DNA of 64,000 nt, taken from Steinernema hermaphroditum (Eukaryota > Nematoda > Chromadorea > Rhabditida > Steinernematidae). The notes under the pieces are model-generated. The model was not told the DNA's origin, made no database searches, and saw only the letters and a list, made by a program, of their open reading frames with translations. The first letter of the stretch is position 1, and each line of letters starts with the position of its first letter. A program made the translations under genes and the position numbers. The DNA lies in NCBI GenBank assembly GCA_030435675.1, contig CM059624.1, positions 16,673,769-16,737,768 of the forward strand. The letters are read 5' to 3'. This document shows positions 36,165 through 50,230 of the stretch, one piece after another.

Positions 36165-36192
36165 TCATAAAAATCGGAGCAGGAGGGTCAGA
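36165..36192 (+). repeat. Hotspot deletion variant AAAAATCGGAGCAGG
   Basis: About 12 bases of GCTATGGTACTTTGG are missing. The GCATAACTC and TTGCTGTGAGC alleles follow. It is the second copy of the CTTCGG dimer block that begins at about 36.0 kb. Confidence 0.85.
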
Positions 36193-39100
36193 TGCATAAC
36201 TCTTGCTGTGAGCAAGGGCCCTGCTGTCTCGAATTGAAAGTTTTGCAGGAAACTAAGATAGTCCACAGTAATCCCAACGGGAATAGGCGCGTTCGATCAG
36301 GCTCGTGCAGTTCTACAAGATCCGATCATAAAAATGCTATGGTACTTTGGAGCAGGAGGGTCAGATGCAGAACTCTTTGCATGAACAAGGGCCCTATCTG
36401 TCTCGAATTGAAAGTTTTGCAGGAAACTAAGATAGTCCACAGTAATCCCAACGGGAATAGGCGCGTTCGATCAGGCTCGTGCAGTTCTACAAGATCCAAT
36501 CATAAAAATGCTATGGTACTTTGGAGCAGGAGGGTCAGATGCAGAGCTCTTGGTGTGAGCAAGGGCCCTGCTGTCTCGAATTGAAAGTTTTGCAGGAAAC
36601 TAAGATAGTCCACAGTAATCCCAACGAGAATAGGCGCGTTCGATCAGGCTCGTGCAGTTCTACAAGATCCAATCATAAAAATGCTATGGTACTTTGGAGC
36701 AGGAGGGTCAGATGCAGAACTCTTTGCATGAACAAGGGCCCTATCTGTCTCGAATTGAAAGTTTTGCAGGAAACTAAGATAGTCCACAGTAATCCCAACG
36801 GGAATAGGCGCGTTCGATCAGGCTCGTGCAGTTCTACAAGATCCAATCATAAAAATGCTATGGTACTTTGGAGCAGGAGGGTCAGATGCAGAACTCTTGG
36901 TGTGAGCAAGGGCCCTGCTGTCTCGAATTGAAAGTTTTGCAGGAAACTAAGATAGTCCACAGTAATCCCAACGGGAATAGGCGCGTTCGATCAGGCTCGT
37001 GCAGTTCTACAAGATCCAATCATAAAAATGCTATGGTACTTTGGAGCAGGAGGGTCAGATGCAGAACTCTTGCTGTGAGCAAGGGCCCTGCTGTCTCGAA
37101 TTGAAAGTTTTGCAGGAAACTAAGATAGTCCACAGTAATCCCAACGGGAATAGGCGCGTTCGATCAGGCTCGTGCAGTTCTACAAGATCCAATCATAAAA
37201 ATGCTATGGTACTTTGGAGCAGGAGGGTCAGATGCAGAACTCTTGGTGTGAGCAAGGGCCCTAGCTGTCTCGAATTGAAAGTTTTGCAGGAAACTAAGAT
37301 AGTCCACAGTAATCCCAACGGGAATAGGCGCGTTCGATCAGGCTCGTGCAGTTCTACAAGATCCAATCATAAAAATGCTATGGTACTTTGGAGCAGGAGG
37401 GTCAGATGCAGAGCTCTTGGTGTGAGCAAGGGCCCTGCTGTCTCGAATTGAAAGTTTTGCAGGAAACTAAGATAGTCCACAGTAATCCCAACGGGAATAG
37501 GCGCGTTCGATCAGGCTCGTGCAGTTCTACAAGATCCAATCATAAAAATGCTATGGTACTTTGGAGCAGGAGGGTCAGATGCAGAACTCTTGGTGTGAGC
37601 AAGGGCCCTAGCTGTCTCGAATTGAAAGTTTTGCAGGAAACTAAGATAGTCCACAGTAATCCCAACGGGAATAGGCGCGTTCGATCAGGCTCGTGCAGTT
37701 CTACAAGATCCAATCATAAAAATGCTATGGTACTTTGGAGCAGGAGGGTCAGATGCAGAACTCTTTGTATGAACAAGGGCCCTATCTGTCTCGAATTGAA
37801 AGTTTTGCAGGAAACTAAGATAGTCCACAGGTAATCCCAACGGGAATAGGCGCGTTCGATCAGGCTCGTGCAGTTCTACAAGATCCAATCATAAAAATGC
37901 TATGGTACTTTGGAGCAGGAGGGTCAGATGCAGAACTCTTGGTGTGAGCAAGGGCCCTGCTGTCTCGAATTGAAAGTTTTGCAGGAAACTAAGATAGTCC
38001 ACAGTAATCCCAACGGGAATAGGCGCGTTCGATCAGGCTCGTGCAGTTCTACAAGATCCAATCATAAAAATGCTATGGTACTTTGGAGCAGGAGGGTCAG
38101 ATGCAGAACTCTTTGCATGAACAAGGGCCCTATCTGTCTCGAATTGAAAGTTTTGCAGGAAACTAAGATAGTCCACAGTAATCCCAACGGGAATAGGCGC
38201 GTTCGATCAGGCTCGTGCAGTTCTACAAGATCCAATCATAAAAATGCTATGGTACTTTGGAGCAGGAGGGTCAGATGCAGAACTCTTGGTGTGAGCAAGG
38301 GCCCTGCTGTCTCGAATTGAAAGTTTTGCAGGAAACTAAGATAGTCCACAGGAAATCCCAACGGGAATAGGCGCGTTCGATCAGGCTCGTGCAGTTCTAC
38401 AAGATCCAATCATAAAAATGCTATGGTACTTTGGAGCAGGAGGGTCAGATGCAGAACTCTTGCTGTGAGCAAGGGCCCTGCTGTCTCGAATTGAAAGTTT
38501 TGCAGGAAACTAAGATAGTCCACAGTAATCCCAACGGGAATAGGCGCGTTCGATCAGGCTCGTGCAGTTCTACAAGATCCAATCATAAAAATGCTATGGT
38601 ACTTTGGAGCAGGAGGGTCAGATGCAGAACTCTTTGCATGAACAAGGGCCCTATCTGTCTCGAATTGAAAGTTTTGCAGGAAACTAAGATAGTCCACAGT
38701 AATCCCAACGGGAATAGGCGCGTTCGATCAGGCTCGTGCAGTTCTACAAGATCCAATCATAAAAATGCTATGGTACTTTGGAGCAGGAGGGTCAGATGCA
38801 GAGCTCTTGGTGTGAGCAAGGGCCCTGCTGTCTCGAATTGAAAGTTTTGCAGGAAACTAAGATAGTCCACAGTAATCCCAACGGGAATAGGCGCGTTCGA
38901 TCAGGCTCGTGCAGTTCTACAAGATCCAATCATAAAAATGCTATGGTACTTTGGAGCAGGAGGGTCAGATGCAGAACTCTTGGTGTGAGCAAGGGCCCTG
39001 CTGTCTCGAATTGAAAGTTTTGCAGGAAACTAAGATAGTCCACAGTAATCCCAACGGGAATAGGCGCGTTCGATCAGGCTCGTGCAGTTCTACAAGATCC

Positions 39101-42100
39101 AATCATAAAAATGCTATGGTACTTTGGAGCAGGAGGGTCAGATGCAGAACTCTTTGCATGAACAAGGGCCCTATCTGTCTCGAATTGAAAGTTTTGCAGG
39201 AAACTAAGATAGTCCACAGTAATCCCAACGGGAATAGGCGCGTTCGATCAGGCTCGTGCAGTTCTACAAGATCCAATCATAAAAATGCTATGGTACTTTG
39301 GAGCAGGAGGGTCAGATGCAGAGCTCTTGGTGTGAGCAAGGGCCCTGCTGTCTCGAATTGAAAGTTTTGCAGGAAACTAAGATAGTCCACAGGAATTCCA
39401 ACGGGAATAGGCGCGTTCGATCAGGCTCGTGCAGTTCTACAAGATCCAATCATAAAAATGCTATGGTACTTTGGAGCAGGAGGGTCAGATGCAGAACTCT
39501 TGGTGTGAGCAAGGGCCCTAGCTGTCTCGAATTGAAAGTTTTGCAGGAAACTAAGATAGTCCACAGTAATCCCAACGGGAATAGGCGCGTTCGATCAGGC
39601 TCGTGCAGTTCTACAAGATCCAATCATAAAAATGCTATGGTACTTTGGAGCAGGAGGGTCAGATGCAGAACTCTTTGTGTGAGCAAGGGCCCTAGCTGTC
39701 TCGAATTGAAAGTTTTGCAGGAAACTAAGATAGTCCACAGTAATCCCAACGGGAATAGGCGCGTTCGATCAGGCTCGTGCAGTTCTACAAGATCCAATCA
39801 TAAAAATGCTATGGTACTTTGGAGCAGGAGGGTCAGATGCAGAACTCTTTGCGTGAGCAAGGGCCCTGCTGTCTCGAATTGAAAGTTTTGCAGGAAACTA
39901 AGATAGTCCACAGTAATCCCAACGGGAATAGGCGCGTTCGATCAGGCTCGTGCAGTTCTACAAGATCCAATCATAAAAATGCTATGGTACTTTGGAGCAG
40001 GAGGGTCAGATGCAGAACTCTTGGTGTGAGCAAGGGCCCTGCTGTCTCGAATTGAAAGTTTTGCAGGAAACTAAGATAGTCCACAGTAATCCCAACGGGA
40101 ATAGGCGCGTTCGATCAGGCTCGTGCAGTTCTACAAGATCCAATCATAAAAATGCTATGGTACTTTGGAGCAGGAGGGTCAGATGCAGAACTCTTTGCGT
40201 GAACAAGGGCCCTAGCTGTCTCGAATTGAAAGTTTTGCAGGAAACTAAGATAGTCCACAGTAATCCCAACGGGAATAGGCGCGTTCGATCAGGCTCGTGC
40301 AGTTCTACAAGATCCAATCATAAAAATGCTATGGTACTTTGGAGCAGGAGGGTCAGATGCAGAGCTCTTGGTGTGAGCAAGGGCCCAGCTGTCTCGAATT
40401 GAAAGTTTTGCAGGAAACTAAGATAGTCCACAGTAATCCCAACGGGAATAGGCGCGTTCGATCAGGCTCGTGCAGTTCTACAAGATCCAATCATAAAAAT
40501 GCTATGGTACTTTGGAGCAGGAGGGTCAGATGCAGAACTCTTTGCATGAACAAGGGCCCTGCTGTCTCGAATTGAAAGTTTTGCAGGAAACTAAGATAGT
40601 CCACAGTAATCCCAACGGGAATAGGCGCGTTCGATCAGGCTCGTGCAGTTCTACAAGATCCAATCATAAAAATGCTATGGTACTTTGGAGCAGGAGGGTC
40701 AGATGCAGAACTCTTTGCGTGAGCAAGGGCCCTGCTGTCTCGAATTGAAAGTTTTGCAGGAAACTAAGATAGTCCACAGGAATCCCAACGGGAATAGGCG
40801 CGTTCGATCAGGCTCGTGCAGTTCTACAAGATCCAATCATAAAAATGCTATGGTACTTTGGAGCAGGAGGGTCAGATGCAGAACTCTTTGCATGAACAAG
40901 GGCCCTGCTGTCTCGAATTGAAAGTTTTGCAGGAAACTAAGATAGTCCACAGTAATCCCAACGGGAATAGGCGCGTTCGATCAGGCTCGTGCAGTTCTAC
41001 AAGATCCAATCATAAAAATGCTATGGTACTTTGGAGCAGGAGGGTCAGATGCAGAACTCTTGGTGTGAGCAAGGGCCCTGCTGTCTCGAATTGAAAGTTT
41101 TGCAGGAAACTAAGATAGTCCACAGTAATCCCAACGGGAATAGGCGCGTTCGATCAGGCTCGTGCAGTTCTACAAGATCCAATCATAAAAATGCTATGGT
41201 ACTTTGGAGCAGGAGGGTCAGATGCAGAACTCTTTGCATGAACAAGGGCCCTATCTGTCTCGAATTGAAAGTTTTGCAGGAAACTAAGATAGTCCACAGT
41301 AATCCCAACGGGAATAGGCGCGTTCGATCAGGCTCGTGCAGTTCTACAAGATCCAATCATAAAAATGCTATGGTACTTTGGAGCAGGAGGGTCAGATGCA
41401 GAACTCTTTGCGTGAACAAGGGCCCTGCTGTCTCGAATTGAAAGTTTTGCAGGAAACTAAGATAGTCCACAGTAATCCCAACGGGAATAGGCGCGTTCGA
41501 TCAGGCTCGTGCAGTTCTACAAGATCCAATCATAAAAATGCTATGGTACTTTGGAGCAGGAGGGTCAGATGCAGAACTCTTGGTGTGAGCAAGGGCCCTA
41601 GCTGTCTCGAATTGAAAGTTTTGCAGGAAACTAAGATAGTCCACAGTAATCCCAACGGGAATAGGCGCGTTCGATCAGGCTCGTGCAGTTCTACAAGATC
41701 CAATCATAAAAATGCTATGGTACTTTGGAGCAGGAGGGTCAGATGCAGAACTCTTTGCATGAACAAGGGCCCTAGCTGTCTCGAATTGAAAGTTTTGCAG
41801 GAAACTAAGATAGTCCACAGTAATCCCAACGGGAATAGGCGCGTTCGATCAGGCTCGTGCAGTTCTACAAGATCCAATCATAAAAATGCTATGGTACTTT
41901 GGAGCAGGAGGGTCAGATGCAGAACTCTTGGTGTGAGCAAGGGCCCTGCTGTCTCGAATTGAAAGTTTTGCAGGAAACTAAGATAGTCCACAGTAATCCC
42001 AACGAGAGTAGGCGCGTTCGATCAGGCTCGTGCAGTTCTACAAGATCCAATCATAAAAATGCTATGGTACTTTGGAGCAGGAGGGTCAGATGCAGAACTC

Positions 42101-45100
42101 TTTGCATGAACAAGGGCCCTGCTGTCTCGAATTGAAAGTTTTGCAGGAAACTAAGATAGTCCACAGTAATCCCAACGGGAATAGGCGCGTTCGATCAGGC
42201 TCGTGCAGTTCTACAAGATCCAATCATAAAAATGCTATGGTACTTTGGAGCAGGAGGGTCAGATGCAGAACTCTTTGCGTGAGCAAGGCCCAAGCTGTCT
42301 CGAATTGAAAGTTTTGCAGGAAACTAAGATAGTCCACAGTAATCCCAACGGGAATAGGCGCGTTCGATCAGGCTCGTGCAGTTCTACAAGATCCAATCAT
42401 AAAAATGCTATGGTACTTTGGAGCAGGAGGGTCAGATGCAGAACTCTTGGTGTGAACAAGGGCCCTAGCTGTCTCGAATTGAAAGTTTTGCAGGAAACTA
42501 AGATAGTCCACAGTAATCCCAACGAGAAGTAGGCGCGTTCGATCAGGCTCGTGCAGTTCTACAAGATCCAATCATAAAAATGCTATGGTACTTTGGAGCA
42601 GGAGGGTCAGATGCAGAACTCTTTGCGTGAACAAGGGCCTAGCTGTCTCGAATTGAAAGTTTTGCAGGAAACTAAGATAGTCCACAGTAATCCCAACGAG
42701 AATAGGCGCGTTCGATCAGGCTCGTGCAGTTCTACAAGATCCAATCATAAAAATGCTATGGTACTTTGGAGCAGGAGGGTCAGATGCAGAACTCTTTGCG
42801 TGAGCAAGGGCCCAAGCTGTCTCGAATTGAAAGTTTTGCAGGAAACTAAGATAGTCCACAGTAATCCCAACGGGAATAGGCGCGTTCGATCAGGCTCGTG
42901 CAGTTCTACAAGATCCAATCATAAAAATGCTATGGTACTTTGGAGCAGGAGGGTCAGATGCAGAACTCTTTGCGTGAACAAGGGCCCTAGCTGTCTCGAA
43001 TTGAAAGTTTTGCAGGAAACTAAGATAGTCCACAGTAATCCCAACGGGAATAGGCGCGTTCGATCAGGCTCGTGCAGTTCTACAAGATCCAATCATAAAA
43101 ATGCTATGGTACTTTGGAGCAGGAGGGTCAGATGCAGAACTCTTGGTGTGAGCAAGGGCCCTGCTGTCTCGAATTGAAAGTTTTGCAGGAAACTAAGATA
43201 GTCCACAGTAATCCCAACGGGAATAGGCGCGTTCGATCAGGCTCGTGCAGTTCTACAAGATCCAATCATAAAAATGCTATGGTACTTTGGAGCAGGAGGG
43301 TCAGATGCAGAACTCTTTGCATGAACAAGGGCCCTATCTGTCTCGAATTGAAAGTTTTGCAGGAAACTAAGATAGTCCACAGTAATTCCAACGGGAATAG
43401 GCGCGTTCGATCAGGCTCGTGCAGTTCTACAAGATCCAATCATAAAAATGCTATGGTACTTTGGAGCAGGAGGGTCAGATGCAGAACTCTTTGCGTGAGC
43501 AAGGGCCCTGCTGTCTCGAATTGAAAGTTTTGCAGGAAACTAAGATAGTCCACAGTAATCCCAACGGGAATAGGCGCGTTCGATCAGGCTCGTGCAGTTC
43601 TACAAGATCCAATCATAAAAATGCTATGGTACTTTGGAGCAGGAGGGTCAGATGCAGAACTCTTTGCATGAACAAGGGCCCTGCTGTCTCGAATTGAAAG
43701 TTTTGCAGGAAACTAAGATAGTCCACAGTAATCCCAACGGGAATAGGCGCGTTCGATCAGGCTCGTGCAGTTCTACAAGATCCAATCATAAAAATGCTAT
43801 GGTACTTTGGAGCAGGAGGGTCAGATGCAGAACTCTTTGCGTGAGCAAGGGCCCTAGCTGTCTCGAATTGAAAGTTTTGCAGGAAACTAAGATAGTCCAC
43901 AGTAATCCCAACGGGAATAGGCGCGTTCGATCAGGCTCGTGCAGTTCTACAAGATCCAATCATAAAAATGCTATGGTACTTTGGAGCAGGAGGGTCAGAT
44001 GCAGAACTCTTGGTGTGAGCAAGGGCCCTGCTGTCTCGAATTGAAAGTTTTGCAGGAAACTAAGATAGTCCACAGTAATTCCAACGGGAATAGGCGCGTT
44101 CGATCAGGCTCGTGCAGTTCTACAAGATCCAATCATAAAAATGCTATGGTACTTTGGAGCAGGAGGGTCAGATGCAGAACTCTTTGCGTGAACAAGGGCC
44201 CTAGCTGTCTCGAATTGAAAGTTTTGCAGGAAACTAAGATAGTCCACAGTAATCCCAACGGGAATAGGCGCGTTCGATCAGGCTCGTGCAGTTCTACAAG
44301 ATCCAATCATAAAAATGCTATGGTACTTTGGAGCAGGAGGGTCAGATGCAGAACTCTTGGTGTGAACAAGGCCCTAGCTGTCTCGAATTGAAAGTTTTGC
44401 AGGAAACTAAGATAGTCCACAGTAATCCCAACGGGAATAGGCGCGTTCGATCAGGCTCGTGCAGTTCTACAAGATCCAATCATAAAAATGCTATGGTACT
44501 TTGGAGCAGGAGGGTCAGATGCAGAGCTCTTGGTGTGAGCAAGGGCCCAGCTGTCTCGAATTGAAAGTTTTGCAGGAAACTAAGATAGTCCACAGTAATC
44601 CCAACGGGAATAGGCGCGTTCGATCAGGCTCGTGCAGTTCTACAAGATCCAATCATAAAAATGCTATGGTACTTTGGAGCAGGAGGGTCAGATGCAGAAC
44701 TCTTTGCATGAACAAGGGCCCTGCTGTCTCGAATTGAAAGTTTTGCAGGAAACTAAGATAGTCCACAGTAATCCCAACGGGAATAGGCGCGTTCGATCAG
44801 GCTCGTGCAGTTCTACAAGATCCAATCATAAAAATGCTATGGTACTTTGGAGCAGGAGGGTCAGATGCAGAACTCTTTGCTGTGAGCAAGGGCCCTGCTG
44901 TCTCGAATTGAAAGTTTTGCAGGAAACTAAGATAGTCCACAGGAAATCCAACGAGAGTAGGCGCGTTCGATCAGGCTCGTGCAGTTCTACAAGATCCAAT
45001 CATAAAAATGCTATGGTACTTTGGAGCAGGAGGGTCAGATGCAGAACTCTTGCTGTGAGCAAGGGCCCTGCTGTCTCGAATTGAAAGTTTTGCAGGAAAC

Positions 45101-48100
45101 TAAGATAGTCCACAGTAATCCCAACGGGAATAGGCGCGTTCGATCAGGCTCGTGCAGTTCTACAAGATCCAATCATAAAAATGCTATGGTACTTTGGAGC
45201 AGGAGGGTCAGATGCAGAACTCTTTGCATGAACAAGGCCCTATCTGTCTCGAATTGAAAGTTTTGCAGGAAACTAAGATAGTCCACAGTAATCCCAACGG
45301 GAATAGGCGCGTTCGATCAGGCTCGTGCAGTTCTACAAGATCCAATCATAAAAATGCTATGGTACTTTGGAGCAGGAGGGTCAGATGCAGAACTCTTTGC
45401 GTGAGCAAGGGCCCTGCTGTCTCGAATTGAAAGTTTTGCAGGAAACTAAGATAGTCCACAGTAATCCCAACGGGAATAGGCGCGTTCGATCAGGCTCGTG
45501 CAGTTCTACAAGATCCAATCATAAAAATGCTATGGTACTTTGGAGCAGGAGGGTCAGATGCAGAACTCTTGGTGTGAGCAAGGGCCCTGCTGTCTCGAAT
45601 TGAAAGTTTTGCAGGAAACTAAGATAGTCCACAGTAATCCCAACGGGAATAGGCGCGTTCGATCAGGCTCGTGCAGTTCTACAAGATCCAATCATAAAAA
45701 TGCTATGGTACTTTGGAGCAGGAGGGTCAGATGCAGAACTCTTTGCATGAACAAGGGCCCTATCTGTCTCGAATTGAAAGTTTTGCAGGAAACTAAGATA
45801 GTCCACAGTAATCCCAACGGGAATAGGCGCGTTCGATCAGGCTCGTGCAGTTCTACAAGATCCAATCATAAAAATGCTATGGTACTTTGGAGCAGGAGGG
45901 TCAGATGCAGAGCTCTTGGTGTGAGCAAGGGCCCTGCTGTCTCGAATTGAAAGTTTTGCAGGAAACTAAGATAGTCCACAGGAAATCCAACGGGAATAGG
46001 CGCGTTCGATCAGGCTCGTGCAGTTCTACAAGATCCAATCATAAAAATGCTATGGTACTTTGGAGCAGGAGGGTCAGATGCAGAACTCTTTGTATGAACA
46101 AGGGCCCTAGCTGTCTCGAATTGAAAGTTTTGCAGGAAACTAAGATAGTCCACAGTAATCCCAACGGGAATAGGCGCGTTCGATCAGGCTCGTGCAGTTC
46201 TACAAGATCCAATCATAAAAATGCTATGGTACTTTGGAGCAGGAGGGTCAGATGCAGAACTCTTGGTGTGAGCAAGGGCCCTAGCTGTCTCGAATTGAAA
46301 GTTTTGCAGGAAACTAAGATAGTCCACAGTAATCCCAACGGGAATAGGCGCGTTCGATCAGGCTCGTGCAGTTCTACAAGATCCAATCATAAAAATGCTA
46401 TGGTACTTTGGAGCAGGAGGGTCAGATGCAGAACTCTTGGTGTGAGCAAGGGCCCTGCTGTCTCGAATTGAAAGTTTTGCAGGAAACTAAGATAGTCCAC
46501 AGTAATCCCAACGGGAATAGGCGCGTTCGATCAGGCTCGTGCAGTTCTACAAGATCCAATCATAAAAATGCTATGGTACTTTGGAGCAGGAGGGTCAGAT
46601 GCAGAACTCTTTGCATGAACAAGGGCCCTATCTGTCTCGAATTGAAAGTTTTGCAGGAAACTAAGATAGTCCACAGTAATCCCAACGGGAATAGGCGCGT
46701 TCGATCAGGCTCGTGCAGTTCTACAAGATCCAATCATAAAAATGCTATGGTACTTTGGAGCAGGAGGGTCAGATGCAGAACTCTTGCTGTGAGCAAGGGC
46801 CCTGCTGTCTCGAATTGAAAGTTTTGCAGGAAACTAAGATAGTCCACAGGAAATCCAACGAGAGTAGGCGCGTTCGATCAGGCTCGTGCAGTTCTACAAG
46901 ATCCAATCATAAAAATGCTATGGTACTTTGGAGCAGGAGGGTCAGATGCATAACTCTTGCTGTGAGCAAGGGCCCTGCTGTCTCGAATTGAAAGTTTTGC
47001 AGGAAACTAAGATAGTCCACAGTAATCCCAACGGGAATAGGCGCGTTCGATCAGGCTCGTGCAGTTCTACAAGATCCAATCATAAAAATGCTATGGTACT
47101 TTGGAGCAGGAGGGTCAGATGCAGAACTCTTTGCATGAACAAGGCCCTATCTGTCTCGAATTGAAAGTTTTGCAGGAAACTAAGATAGTCCACAGTAATC
47201 CCAACGGGAATAGGCGCGTTCGATCAGGCTCGTGCAGTTCTACAAGATCCAATCATAAAAATGCTATGGTACTTTGGAGCAGGAGGGTCAGATGCAGAGC
47301 TCTTGGTGTGAGCAAGGGCCCTGCTGTCTCGAATTGAAAGTTTTGCAGGAAACTAAGATAGTCCACAGGAAATCCAACGAGAGTAGGCGCGTTCGATCAG
47401 GCTCGTGCAGTTCTACAAGATCCAATCATAAAAATGCTATGGTACTTTGGAGCAGGAGGGTCAGATGCAGAACTCTTTGCATGAACAAGGCCCTATCTGT
47501 CTCGAATTGAAAGTTTTGCAGGAAACTAAGATAGTCCACAGTAATCCCAACGGGAATAGGCGCGTTCGATCAGGCTCGTGCAGTTCTACAAGATCCAATC
47601 ATAAAAATGCTATGGTACTTTGGAGCAGGAGGGTCAGATGCAGAGCTCTTGGTGTGAGCAAGGGCCCTGCTGTCTCGAATTGAAAGTTTTGCAGGAAACT
47701 AAGATAGTCCACAGGAAATCCCAACGAGAGTAGGCGCGTTCGATCAGGCTCGTGCAGTTCTACAAGATCCAATCATAAAAATGCTATGGTACTTTGGAGC
47801 AGGAGGGTCAGATGCAGAACTCTTTGTATGAACAAGGGCCCTATCTGTCTCGAATTGAAAGTTTTGCAGGAAACTAAGATAGTCCACAGTAATCCCAACG
47901 GGAATAGGCGCGTTCGATCAGGCTCGTGCAGTTCTACAAGATCCAATCATAAAAATGCTATGGTACTTTGGAGCAGGAGGGTCAGATGCAGAACTCTTGC
48001 TGTGAGCAAGGGCCCTGCTGTCTCGAATTGAAAGTTTTGCAGGAAACTAAGATAGTCCACAGGAAATCCAACGAGAGTAGGCGCGTTCGATCAGGCTCGT

Positions 48101-48993
48101 GCAGTTCTACAAGATCCAATCATAAAAATGCTATGGTACTTTGGAGCAGGAGGGTCAGATGCAGAACTCTTTGCTTGAACAAGGGCCCTAGCTGTCTCGA
48201 ATTGAAAGTTTTGCAGGAAACTAAGATAGTCCACAGTAATCCCAACGGGAATAGGCGCGTTCGATCAGGCTCGTGCAGTTCTACAAGATCCAATCATAAA
48301 AATGCTATGGTACTTTGGAGCAGGAGGGTCAGATGCAGAACTCTTTGCATGAACAAGGGCCCTGCTGTCTCGAATTGAAAGTTTTGCAGGAAACTAAGAT
48401 AGTCCACAGTAATCCCAACGGGAATAGGCGCGTTCGATCAGGCTCGTGCAGTTCTACAAGATCCAATCATAAAAATGCTATGGTACTTTGGAGCAGGAGG
48501 GTCAGATGCAGAGCTCTTGGTGTGAGCAAGGGCCCTGCTGTCTCGAATTGAAAGTTTTGCAGGAAACTAAGATAGTCCACAGTAATTCCAACGAGATTAG
48601 GCGCGTTCGATCAGGCTCGTGCAGTTCTACAAGATCCAATCATAAAAATGCTATGGTACTTTGGAGCAGGAGGGTCAGATGCAGAACTCTTTGCATGAAC
48701 AAGGGCCCTATCTGTCTCGAATTGAAAGTTTTGCAGGAAACTAAGATAGTCCACAGTAATCCCAACGGGAATAGGCGCGTTCGATCAGGCTCGTGCAGTT
48801 CTACAAGATCCAATCATAAAAATGCTATGGTACTTTGGAGCAGGAGGGTCAGATGCAGAACTCTTGGTGTGAGCAAGGGCCCTGCTGTCTCGAATTGAAA
48901 GTTTTGCAGGAAACTAAGATAGTCCACAGGAAATCCAACGAGAGTAGGCGCGTTCGATCAGGCTCGTGCAGTTCTACAAGATCCAATCATAAA

Positions 48994-49012
48994 AATGCTA
49001 TTGGCTTTGGAG
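48994..49012 (+). repeat. Hotspot rearrangement GCTATTGGCTTTGG
   Basis: GCTATGGTACTTTGG reads GCTATTGGCTTTGG, a net loss of one base. It carries GCAGAACTC, so it is an exception to the GCATAACTC linkage. Confidence 0.85.
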
Positions 49013-49509
49013 CAGGAGGGTCAGATGCAGAACTCTTTGTGTGAGCAAGGGCCCTAGCTGTCTCGAATTGAAAGTTTTGCAGGAAACTAAGATAGTCCAC
49101 AGTAATCCCAACGGGAATAGGCGCGTTCGATCAGGCTCGTGCAGTTCTACAAGATCCAATCATAAAAATGCTATGGTACTTTGGAGCAGGAGGGTCAGAT
49201 GCAGAACTCTTTGCATGAACAAGGCCCTATCTGTCTCGAATTGAAAGTTTTGCAGGAAACTAAGATAGTCCACAGTAATCCCAACGGGAATAGGCGCGTT
49301 CGATCAGGCTCGTGCAGTTCTACAAGATCCAATCATAAAAATGCTATGGTACTTCGGAGCAGGAGGGTCAGATGCATAACTCTTGCTGTGAGCAAGGGCC
49401 CTGCTGTCTCGAATTGAAAGTTTTGCAGGAAACTAAGATAGTCCACAGGAAATCCAACGAGAGTAGGCGCGTTCGATCAGGCTCGTGCAGTTCTACAAGA
49501 TCCAATCAT

Positions 49510-49555
49510 AAAAATCTTGGAGCAGGAGGGTCAGATGCATAACTCTTTGTGATGA
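49510..49555 (+). repeat. Hotspot deletion plus TTTGTGATGAGC variant
   Basis: AAAAATCTTGGAGCAGG has lost about 10 bases. GCATAACTC follows and then TTTGTGATGAGC, which has one more base than the usual TTTGTATGAGC/TTTGTGTGAGC forms. Confidence 0.82.
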
Positions 49556-50195
49556 GCAAGGGCCCTAGCTGTCTCGAATTGAAAGTTTTGCAGGAAACTA
49601 AGATAGTCCACAGTAATCCCAACGGGAATAGGCGCGTTCGATCAGGCTCGTGCAGTTCTACAAGATCCAATCATAAAAATGCTATGGTACTTTGGAGCAG
49701 GAGGGTCAGATGCAGAACTCTTTGCATGAACAAGGGCCCTTCTGTCTCGAATTGAAAGTTTTGCAGGAAACTAAGATAGTCCACAGTAATCCCAACGAGA
49801 GTAGGCGCGTTCGATCAGGCTCGTGCAGTTCTACAAGATCCAATCATAAAAATGCTATGGTACTTTGGAGCAGGAGGGTCAGATGCAGAACTCTTTGCAT
49901 GAACAAGGGCCCTATCTGTCTCGAATTGAAAGTTTTGCAGGAAACTAAGATAGTCCACAGTAATCCCAACGGGAATAGGCGCGTTCGATCAGGCTCGTGC
50001 AGTTCTACAAGATCCAATCATAAAAATGCTATGGTACTTCGGAGCAGGAGGGTCAGATGCATAACTCTTGCTGTGAGCAAGGGCCCTGCTGTCTCGAATT
50101 GAAAGTTTTGCAGGAAACTAAGATAGTCCACAGGAAATCCAACGAGAGTAGGCGCGTTCGATCAGGCTCGTGCAGTTCTACAAGATCCAATCATA

Positions 50196-50230
50196 AAAAT
50201 GCTATCGGAGCAGGAGGGTCAGATGCATAA
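50196..50230 (+). repeat. Hotspot deletion variant GCTATCGGAGCAGG
   Basis: GCTAT is joined to CGGAGCAGG, losing about 8 bases (GGTACTTT). GCATAACTC and TTGCTGTGAGC follow. It keeps GCTAT, so its left breakpoint differs from that of the AAAAATCGG form. Confidence 0.85.
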
